A stretch of 10,826 nucleotides of DNA, from positions 1 to 10,826 of the forward strand of contig CAJWOI010000062.1 of NCBI GenBank assembly GCA_913044255.1, read 5' to 3'. The notes under the pieces were generated by a model that saw only the letters and a list, made by a program, of their open reading frames with translations, had not been told where the DNA came from and searched no databases. Source of the stretch: an uncultured Alphaproteobacteria bacterium. GTDB taxonomy: Bacteria > Pseudomonadota > Alphaproteobacteria > UBA7887. A program made the translations under genes and the position numbers. Positions 5,800 through 10,826 of the stretch are shown piece by piece (positions within the stretch are counted from its first letter, which is position 1; the number at the start of each line of letters is the position of its first letter).

Positions 5800-7734
5800 A
5801 TGAGTAAGATTATTGGTATCGATTTAGGCACCACCAATTCCTGTGTTGCTGTGATGGAGGGCAAAGATGCTCGAGTGATCGAGAACTCCGAGGGAGCGCG
5901 CACCACCCCATCCATCGTGGCGTTCTCTGATGACGGAGTACGCTTGGTTGGTCAGCCCGCAAAGCGGCAAATGGTGACCAATCCCGACGGCACCTTTTTC
6001 GCTATCAAACGCCTCATCGGTCGATCGTATGAGGACCCGTTGGTGCGCAGGGACGCTGATATGGTGCCCTATGAGATTGTGAAAGCTGACAATGGGGACG
6101 CATGGATTGAGGCCAAGGACAAGAAATATGCGCCGAGCCAGATTAGCGCCTTTGTTCTGCAGAAAATGAAGGAAACGGCGGAAAGCTATCTTGGGGAAGA
6201 GGTGGATCAAGCGGTAATCACGGTGCCGGCCTATTTTAACGATTCACAACGTCAGGCAACAAAAGACGCAGGCCAAATTGCTGGCCTTGAAGTTTTACGG
6301 ATCATTAACGAGCCGACTGCCGCCGCGTTCGGTTATGGGTTAGATAAAAAAGAGGGCGGGATTATCGCCGTTTATGACTTAGGTGGCGGCACCTTTGATG
6401 TCTCGGTCCTGGAGATTGGGGATGGCGTATTCGAAGTAAAAGCGACCAATGGCGATACTTTCTTGGGGGGAGAGGACTTCGATCTTCGCATTGTTAACTA
6501 CCTGGCCGACGAATTTAAAAAGGAAAGCGCCATAGATCTGCGGGATGACAAACTAGCATTGCAACGCCTTAGGGAAGCATCTGAAAAAGCCAAGGTAGAG
6601 CTGTCGAGTACGGCCCAAACTGAAATTAATCTCCCCTTCATCACTGCTGACCAGGCAGGGCCCAAACATTTAGCAATCAAGTTGACTCGCGCTAAGCTTG
6701 AGGCGCTGGTCGGTGATTTAGTTGAGCGTACCATCGCTCCATGTAAACAGGCGTTAAAGGATGCCGGGCTAAGTGCTAACGAGATTGACGATGTAGTCCT
6801 GGTTGGCGGAATGACCCGAATGCCCAAAGTTGTAGAGACAGTGAAGAATTTCTTCGGTCGTGAGCCACATAAAGGGGTGAACCCGGATGAGGTAGTGGCG
6901 GTAGGCGCTGCAATTCAGGGCGCGGTACTCAGTGGTGATGTAAAGGACGTGCTGTTGCTGGACGTGACGCCGTTGTCCCTGGGAATTGAAACTTTGGGCG
7001 GCGTGTTTACCCGCTTGATAGAACGTAACACTACAATCCCAACCAAGAAGAGCCAGACATTCTCTACGGCGGATGACAATCAACAGGCTGTCACCATCCG
7101 AGTATTCCAAGGTGAAAGGGAGATGGCTACTGATAATAAAGCTCTTGGTCAATTTGATTTGGTGGGAATTCCGCCTGCGCCCAGAGGAATGCCGCAGATC
7201 GAAGTCACTTTCGACATAGATGCGAATGGGATTGTCAACGTGTCTGCTAAAGACAAGGGCACAGGCAAGGAGCAGCAAATACGTATCCAAGCCTCGGGAG
7301 GCCTTGGCGAAGACGATATCGAGCGTATGGTGGCTGAGGCTGAACAGCATGCCGATGAAGACCGTCAACGGCGAGAACTAGTGGATAAGAGAAATCACGC
7401 TGACGGTTTGATTCATGCGACAGAAAAATCTCTGGGTGAATTTGGCGATAAGATCAGCGACATAGATAAAGGTGAGATCGAGACGGCGATCACTTCCCTT
7501 CGTGAAGCTATGAATGGGGAAGACCCAACTCCGATACAGACCGGCATCGACAAGCTTCAGGAAGTGTCAATGAAACTTGGAGAGGCCATGTATAAAGAAC
7601 AAGCGGAGGCCGCCGGCGCGGCCGCCGGCAATAGTGCTGAGGGGGCTACTGGGGAGACGGATGCTGGAAGCGATGAGACAGTGGTTGACGCTGACTTTGA
7701 AGAGGTTAAGGACGACGATCAGGCGGCGCGGTAG
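5800..7734 (+). CDS. dnaK: Molecular chaperone DnaK (Hsp70)
   Basis: DnaK binds exposed hydrophobic segments of client proteins in an ATP-dependent cycle with DnaJ and GrpE in the cytoplasm. At 644 residues it is full length. The nucleotide-binding domain shows the phosphate-1 motif GIDLGTTNS at 6-14, K70, E171 in EPTAAAFGYG, and DLGGGTFD at 193-200 with D193 and the autophosphorylation threonine T198. Adenosine-binding VGGMTRMPKV follows. The interdomain linker DVLLLDVTPLSLGIET leads into the substrate-binding beta domain and helical lid. An Ala/Gly/Glu-rich tail ends in the family signature VVDADFEEVKDD. AGAGGA four bases before the ATG is a strong ribosome binding site. A heat-shock-type promoter and two leader hairpins precede it. 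dnaJ follows after 117 bases. All key residues look intact, and codon use resembles the neighbours. Confidence 0.99.
   Translation: MSKIIGIDLGTTNSCVAVMEGKDARVIENSEGARTTPSIVAFSDDGVRLVGQPAKRQMVTNPDGTFFAIKRLIGRSYEDPLVRRDADMVPYEIVKADNGDAWIEAKDKKYAPSQISAFVLQKMKETAESYLGEEVDQAVITVPAYFNDSQRQATKDAGQIAGLEVLRIINEPTAAAFGYGLDKKEGGIIAVYDLGGGTFDVSVLEIGDGVFEVKATNGDTFLGGEDFDLRIVNYLADEFKKESAIDLRDDKLALQRLREASEKAKVELSSTAQTEINLPFITADQAGPKHLAIKLTRAKLEALVGDLVERTIAPCKQALKDAGLSANEIDDVVLVGGMTRMPKVVETVKNFFGREPHKGVNPDEVVAVGAAIQGAVLSGDVKDVLLLDVTPLSLGIETLGGVFTRLIERNTTIPTKKSQTFSTADDNQQAVTIRVFQGEREMATDNKALGQFDLVGIPPAPRGMPQIEVTFDIDANGIVNVSAKDKGTGKEQQIRIQASGGLGEDDIERMVAEAEQHADEDRQRRELVDKRNHADGLIHATEKSLGEFGDKISDIDKGEIETAITSLREAMNGEDPTPIQTGIDKLQEVSMKLGEAMYKEQAEAAGAAAGNSAEGATGETDAGSDETVVDADFEEVKDDDQAAR
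7609..7629 (+). repeat. Short GC-rich direct repeat in the dnaK C-terminal tail
   Basis: GCCGCCGGC occurs at 7609-7617 and again at 7621-7629, a period of 12 bases, encoding an Ala/Ala/Gly-rich stretch of the disordered tail. The block also contains inverted GCCGGC arms. It probably reflects slippage in a low-constraint linker. Confidence 0.6.
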
Positions 7735-7764
7735 GGCAGCCAATAAAACGAATCCCTTGAGACC

Positions 7765-7804
7765 CCGCTCCCAACTATTTGGCACTTATGCGAGAGCGGA
7801 TTTT
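7765..7804 (+). terminator. Possible attenuating stem-loop between dnaK and dnaJ
   Basis: CCGCTC at 7765-7770 pairs perfectly with GAGCGG at 7794-7799, followed by ATTTT at 7800-7804. The loop is large (23 bases) and the T-run short, so at most this is a weak attenuator or an mRNA processing and stability element. An intercistronic structure could explain a higher dnaK than dnaJ yield, but that is inference. Confidence 0.3.
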
Positions 7805-7851
7805 GGCCGCGACGGTTAACTTTTCCAGGCGATTAGCGGAGTAACTTGTCG

Positions 7852-8976
7852 ATGGCCAAGCGCGATTATTACGAAACGCTCGGTCTAGCCCGAAAATCGA
7901 GCGATGGGGAGATCAAGAAAGCGTATCGCCGTCTTGCAATGGAGTGTCACCCAGATCGCAATCCGGGCGACACCGATGCTGAAAAAAGATTTAAGGAGTT
8001 ATCTGAAGCCTACGGTGTTCTCAAGGATGATGAGAAACGAGCCGCCTATGATCAGTTTGGTCATTCTGCTTTTGACGGCGCTTCGGGCGGTCCGGGCGGT
8101 GGTTTTGGATTTACTGCGTCAAGTTTTGCTGACGTGTTTGACGATCTGTTTGGCGACTTTGTCGGGCAACGAGGGCACTCGAATGCCCATTCGGGGGCCG
8201 ATCTTCGCTATAATCTCGAGGTATCACTTGAAGAATCCTACAACGGCAAAAGCGCCACAATTCGCACGACTAGCGCGGCAACATGCGAAGAGTGCGGCGG
8301 TAGTGGGGCAGAAAAAGGTTCAGCGCCCGCCACTTGTAACGCGTGCCAAGGTGCTGGGAAGGTGCGGGCGCAACAAGGATTCTTTACCATTGAGCGGACT
8401 TGCCCTAATTGCCAAGGTATCGGCCAAATTATTAAAAATGTGTGTGCTGAATGCGGCGGTGGAGGCCGGGTAGCAAAGGAAAAACAGCTCCAGGTAAATA
8501 TCCCCCGTGGCGTGGATGACGAGATGCGAATCCGGCTTTCCGGGGAGGGAGAGGCCGGGGTCCGGGGTGGACCTCCTGGGGATCTTTATATTTTTCTAAA
8601 GATCTCCCCTCACAGTTTGTTCCGACGTGATGGAGCGGAACTTTATTGTCGCGTGCCGATTACAATGACTCAAGCGGTTCTTGGAGGCATGGTCGAGGTG
8701 CCTACCCTTGAGGGTGGGCGTGCTAGGGTGACAATACCGGAAGGGACTCAGAGCGGTCAGCAGTTTCGGTTGCGAGGAAAAGGCATGCCAGCGGTCCGGG
8801 GGAAAGGCTTTGGCGACATGATAGTCCAGACAAAAGTCGAGACACCAATCAATCTGACCGAGAAACAAAAAGGGTTATTGCGTGAATTCGAGGCGGGTGT
8901 GGACAAAAAAAATAGCCCTGAAGCCGACGGATTTTTCGCAAAAGTAAAGGACTTATGGGATGACCTTCGAGACTAA
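7852..8976 (+). CDS. dnaJ: Co-chaperone DnaJ (class I Hsp40)
   Basis: DnaJ delivers unfolded clients to DnaK and triggers its ATP hydrolysis. The protein is 374 residues with the full class I architecture. The J domain covers about 1-70 with the essential HPD at 33-35 and QFG near its end. A short Gly/Phe-rich linker runs over about 70-90 and is followed by the DVFDDLFGDF segment. The cysteine-rich zinc domain has four CxxCxGxG repeats (C145/C148, C162/C165, C184/C187, C198/C201), all intact. The C-terminal peptide-binding domains include GDLYIFLKISPHSLFRRDG and VPTLEGGRARVTIPEGTQSG. GGAG at 7838-7841 is ten bases before the chosen ATG. A TTG two codons upstream would have only a four-base spacer, and the family N-terminus (MAKRDYYETLG) fits the ATG. 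It probably shares dnaK transcripts. Confidence 0.98.
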   Translation: MAKRDYYETLGLARKSSDGEIKKAYRRLAMECHPDRNPGDTDAEKRFKELSEAYGVLKDDEKRAAYDQFGHSAFDGASGGPGGGFGFTASSFADVFDDLFGDFVGQRGHSNAHSGADLRYNLEVSLEESYNGKSATIRTTSAATCEECGGSGAEKGSAPATCNACQGAGKVRAQQGFFTIERTCPNCQGIGQIIKNVCAECGGGGRVAKEKQLQVNIPRGVDDEMRIRLSGEGEAGVRGGPPGDLYIFLKISPHSLFRRDGAELYCRVPITMTQAVLGGMVEVPTLEGGRARVTIPEGTQSGQQFRLRGKGMPAVRGKGFGDMIVQTKVETPINLTEKQKGLLREFEAGVDKKNSPEADGFFAKVKDLWDDLRD

Positions 8977-9043
8977 GTCGTCGAGTGGCTGGTCGTGCGT
9001 TTTGTGTACACCGGAGATTCCCGCACTCTATGAGGCCCGTTAA

Positions 9044-9856
9044 ATGACGGACCTTAATATTGGCGTAGTTGGTTCTGCGGGGCGTATGGGCCAATCCTTG
9101 GTTCGTGAGATAATTCAGACAGATGGTGTTCGCTTAGTAGCGGCTAGTGAACGGGCCGAACATCCGGCGCTTGGGAGGGATGTTGGTTCGACAGCTGGGG
9201 TTGATGTTTTAGGAATAAAAATAACAGATAATGCGAGGGAAGTGTTTGAGGAAGCAGAGTCCGTGATCGAATTTTCTGGGCCTGAGGCAACCGTGGGTCA
9301 CGCTAGTTTGGCGGCAGCCGTTGGGGTTTGCCATGTGATCGGCACGACCGGACTGAGCCAAGGGGATGAAACGGCACTGGGTGCGGCTGCGGAGCGGACA
9401 CCGATTTTCTGGGCGCCGAATATGAGTTTAGGTGTAAACGTGCTAATTGCGCTAGCTGAGCAGGCCGCCAATGCGCTGAGTGATGACTTTGACATTGAAA
9501 TTTTGGAAATGCACCATCGCCATAAAGTTGATGCTCCTTCTGGTACAGCGTTGGCTCTGGGCCAAGCCGTTGCAAAGGGGCGCGACGTCGACTTGGGACG
9601 GGTCAGTCAACGAGCCCGTGATGGTATAACCGGCGAGCGTCGACGTGGTGATATTGGTTTCGCAGTGCTACGCGGGGGAGACGTGGTTGGTAACCACAGT
9701 GTTATCCTTGCTGGAGAAAATGACCGGTTGGAGCTGACCCACCAAGCGACCTCGCGACAAATTTTTGCTGCCGGCGCAGTGCGAGCGGCTATTTGGTTAC
9801 AGCCTCAGCCTCCGGGTCTGTATCGCATGCGGGATATGCTAGGTTTTGCTGGATAG
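9044..9856 (+). CDS. dapB: 4-hydroxy-tetrahydrodipicolinate reductase DapB
   Basis: DapB carries out the NAD(P)H-dependent reduction of 4-hydroxy-tetrahydrodipicolinate in the diaminopimelate pathway, supplying lysine and the peptidoglycan cross-linking residue. The protein is 270 residues, typical for the family. The Rossmann nucleotide-binding loop GSAGRMG is at 10-16, GTTG at 100-103, and the APNMSLGVN active-site segment begins at 124. The catalytic signature EMHHRHKVDAPSGTA at 155-169 carries the conserved His pair and Lys161. The RRGDIGFAVLRGGDVVGNH block follows. GAGG eight bases before the ATG is a good ribosome binding site. It follows dnaJ by 67 bases on the same strand with no terminator seen, so co-transcription with the chaperone genes is likely, though dapB has no functional link to folding. 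Confidence 0.98.
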   Translation: MTDLNIGVVGSAGRMGQSLVREIIQTDGVRLVAASERAEHPALGRDVGSTAGVDVLGIKITDNAREVFEEAESVIEFSGPEATVGHASLAAAVGVCHVIGTTGLSQGDETALGAAAERTPIFWAPNMSLGVNVLIALAEQAANALSDDFDIEILEMHHRHKVDAPSGTALALGQAVAKGRDVDLGRVSQRARDGITGERRRGDIGFAVLRGGDVVGNHSVILAGENDRLELTHQATSRQIFAAGAVRAAIWLQPQPPGLYRMRDMLGFAG

Positions 9857-9988
9857 GTATGCCGAAAAGTGGTGACTTCTCGTCCGTCGCGGCCGTCATT
9901 CAACTCCACTGATTCTGTGGCGTGGTCGTACCACAGTCGGAAGGTCGATCTTGCTAAATAATGCTTGAAATTCCACTGCGCGTGAATG
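9857..9988. other. Convergent dapB / DUF2244 intergenic region
   Basis: These 132 bases separate the converging ends of dapB and the DUF2244 gene. The only structure seen is a stem with arms CTGTGG at 9915-9920 and CCACAG at 9931-9936. It can alternatively close as GTGG/CCAC around TCGTA. A second weak pairing, TCCACT at 9972-9977 with AGTGGA at 9999-10004, runs into the DUF2244 3' end. Neither is followed by a T-run on either strand, so no standard intrinsic terminator can be claimed. Confidence 0.4.
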
Positions 9989-10471
9989 TCAGTTGGTTAG
10001 TGGAGTGATGCTTGCGCAGTGACGAAGAGCCGTGGTCAAGGCTTTGGCGAACTGGGCGCGCTCACGAGGCGATAAGAACGACCCTAGAGATACGCGGTTA
10101 CCCTTAGAAGTTAGTATGACCCGGCTGGTATGCTCGGCCTCCGGATTGAACTCTACCTTGAGCCAGTATGGTTGGAAGTACCATACGGTCTGATGGCCGC
10201 CTGGGGAACAACGCGAGACCGTGAGGCTGGAGCGGCGTAATTGAACCGTCTCTGTTAGAAGTCCATAGCGGCGGTTTAGCTGAAAAGCAACATACAGAAG
10301 CACTAGCTCGAGGCCTAGGAAACCCGTTACGGGCCACGCGCCCGCCAACATAAACATGCCACCGCCGAACACACACAGTATCGACATGAGTCCCATGACT
10401 ACTATGAATCCATTTTTTGCCAGAGACCGATTCGGACGCAGAACGGCGTCGAACAACAGCTCATCATTCAT
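9989..10471 (-). CDS. DUF2244 family integral membrane protein
   Basis: This is a small, 160-residue membrane protein of the DUF2244 family, whose function is not established. Two hydrophobic helices are visible at about 22-44 (FIVVMGLMSILCVFGGGMFM and on) and 46-65 (WPVTGFLGLELVLLYVAFQL), separated by a short turn. A soluble C-terminal domain follows, with the family landmarks WYFQPYWLKVEF, SKGNRVSLGSFLSPRERAQF and ALTTALRH. The N-terminus DELLFDAVLRPNRSL is also typical. AAGGGG nine bases before the ATG is a strong ribosome binding site. A possible promoter lies upstream. It is divergent from nth and convergent with dapB. Proximity to nth gives no mechanistic evidence of a DNA repair role. 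Confidence 0.85.
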   Translation of the reverse strand: MNDELLFDAVLRPNRSLAKNGFIVVMGLMSILCVFGGGMFMLAGAWPVTGFLGLELVLLYVAFQLNRRYGLLTETVQLRRSSLTVSRCSPGGHQTVWYFQPYWLKVEFNPEAEHTSRVILTSKGNRVSLGSFLSPRERAQFAKALTTALRHCASITPLTN

Positions 10472-10525
10472 ATGGTTACACCCCTTACTACCGGAACCAG
10501 TCGGCGAGGTAGATGACGCAGGGCT

Positions 10526-10553
10526 ATGATAAGCTTCTTTTCTCGCCGAGCAA
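10526..10553 (-). promoter_or_regulatory. Possible sigma-70-type promoter for the DUF2244 gene
   Basis: On the minus strand TATCAT (10531-10526) matches five of six bases of the -10 consensus. TTGCTC (10553-10548) lies 16 bases before it and matches only the TTG of the -35. The leader would be about 45-50 bases. The -35 half is weak. Confidence 0.35.
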
Positions 10554-10561
10554 ATTTGTGT

Positions 10562-10583
10562 GTGTTTCTCTTTAGAGAAACAC
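10562..10583. repeat. Perfect 22-bp inverted repeat between DUF2244 and nth
   Basis: Arms GTGTTTCTCT (10562-10571) and AGAGAAACAC (10574-10583) are exact reverse complements around a two-base TT centre. It lies between two divergent genes, just beyond the -35 of the possible DUF2244 promoter and about 28 bases upstream of the candidate nth -35. No T-run follows on either strand, and no gene ends here, so an operator for a dimeric regulator is more likely than a terminator. I do not recognise the motif. Confidence 0.75.
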
Positions 10584-10610
10584 CGTGACGCGGTTGCGGC
10601 GGGAGAAGTA

Positions 10611-10641
10611 TTGCCAGTAATGTGTCAAGTGGCCCCATAAA
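10611..10641 (+). promoter_or_regulatory. Possible promoter for nth (RpoH-like -10)
   Basis: TTGCCA at 10611-10616 is followed 16 bases later by CCCCATAAA at 10633-10641, which differs from the RpoH -10 consensus CCCCATNTA at one position. Read as a housekeeping promoter, the -10 would be CATAAA with an over-long 19-base spacer. Only about a dozen bases would remain before the ATG, so the leader would be very short. Confidence 0.35.
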
Positions 10642-10654
10642 TCTAAAGGATCTT

Positions 10655-10826
10655 ATGAAGAAAGCTCAAATAGAGGAGGTATTCCGAAGGTTTGCCGCCC
10701 TGAAACCGGACCCTAAAGGTGAGCTAAATTATAGGAACCCCTATACGCTTCTGGTTGCAGTAGTGCTATCCGCACAGGCAACTGATGCTGGGGTCAATAA
10801 GGTTACTGGCGAGCTATTCGGCCGGG
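10655..10826 (+). CDS. nth: Endonuclease III (Nth), 3'-truncated by window end
   Basis: Nth is a [4Fe-4S] bifunctional DNA glycosylase/AP lyase that removes oxidised pyrimidines in base excision repair. The first 57 codons are visible: MKKAQIEEVFRRFAALKPDP, then KGELNYRNPYTLLVAVVLSA, QATDAGVNKVTGELFGR. The ELNYRNPYTLLVAVVLSAQA block and ATDAGVNK are strongly diagnostic of the N-terminal helices, and the form is alphaproteobacterial. The catalytic Lys/Asp, helix-hairpin-helix and cluster cysteines lie beyond the window. AAAGGA four bases before the ATG is the ribosome binding site. It is transcribed away from the DUF2244 gene, with the inverted repeat between them. Confidence 0.95.
   Translation, partial: MKKAQIEEVFRRFAALKPDPKGELNYRNPYTLLVAVVLSAQATDAGVNKVTGELFGR

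Noticed and set aside
6769..7368. Long antisense open frame of about 200 codons inside dnaK
   Set aside because: Long antisense frames in dnaK are a well-known by-product of its codon composition; the product shows no recognisable domain and no ribosome binding site was evident.
7755..7780. CTTGAG ... CTATTT as a separate heat-shock promoter for dnaJ
   Set aside because: The -10 half does not match CCCCATNTA and the spacing is short; insufficient to call a promoter.
8169..8186. GGGCA/TGCCC hairpin within dnaJ
   Set aside because: A five-pair stem in coding sequence with no associated signal; expected by chance.
9022..9028. GCACTC before dapB as a CIRCE half-site
   Set aside because: No partner arm at the required spacing.
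10562..10583. The nth-upstream palindrome as an intrinsic terminator
   Set aside because: No T-run follows on either strand, and both flanking genes are transcribed away from it, so nothing should terminate there.
1..10826. A hidden mobile element, defence system, toxin-antitoxin pair or RNA gene
   Set aside because: All long stretches are explained by conserved housekeeping genes with intact motifs; the gaps are all below 200 bases and contain no further credible coding sequence.

Overview
The window looks like ordinary, vertically inherited chromosome from an alphaproteobacterium. The evidence is the gene content and the protein signatures: an alphaproteobacterial-type penicillin-binding protein activator, a divergent rph-rdgB-hemW / hrcA-grpE-dnaK-dnaJ locus, a DUF2244 membrane protein, and an Nth whose N-terminus carries the LSAQATDAGVNK signature. 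Base composition looks close to half G+C, moderate for this class. A Rhodospirillales- or SAR116-like lineage is possible, but that is inference. I see no insertion sequence, prophage, CRISPR array, tRNA, rRNA or foreign-looking segment.

Layout: (1) 1-1073 (+), the 3' part of a periplasmic-binding-fold penicillin-binding protein activator. (2) 1089-3689 (-), a three-gene run in transcription order rph, rdgB, hemW (tRNA 3'-end trimming, non-canonical NTP clearance, haem chaperone). (3) 3690-3856, a divergent control region with a good housekeeping promoter for hrcA. (4) 3857-9856 (+), hrcA, grpE, dnaK, dnaJ and dapB, with a heat-shock-type promoter in front of dnaK. (5) 9989-10471 (-), a small two-helix DUF2244 membrane protein. 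(6) 10472-10654, a second divergent control region containing a perfect inverted repeat. (7) 10655 to the end (+), the start of nth (endonuclease III).

GrpE, DnaK and DnaJ form one chaperone machine: DnaJ delivers substrate and stimulates ATP hydrolysis, and GrpE exchanges the nucleotide. HrcA is the repressor normally paired with CIRCE operators, yet no complete CIRCE is present here. DnaK appears instead to be driven by an RpoH-type promoter. dapB sits behind dnaJ as a lysine/peptidoglycan gene, probably co-transcribed. No intergenic stretch exceeds about 200 bases.

I found no new multi-gene system. What deserves a second look is small-scale regulatory structure: the 22-bp inverted repeat between DUF2244 and nth, two tandem hairpins in the dnaK leader, a stem-loop against the rdgB start, and the missing CIRCE operator beside hrcA.
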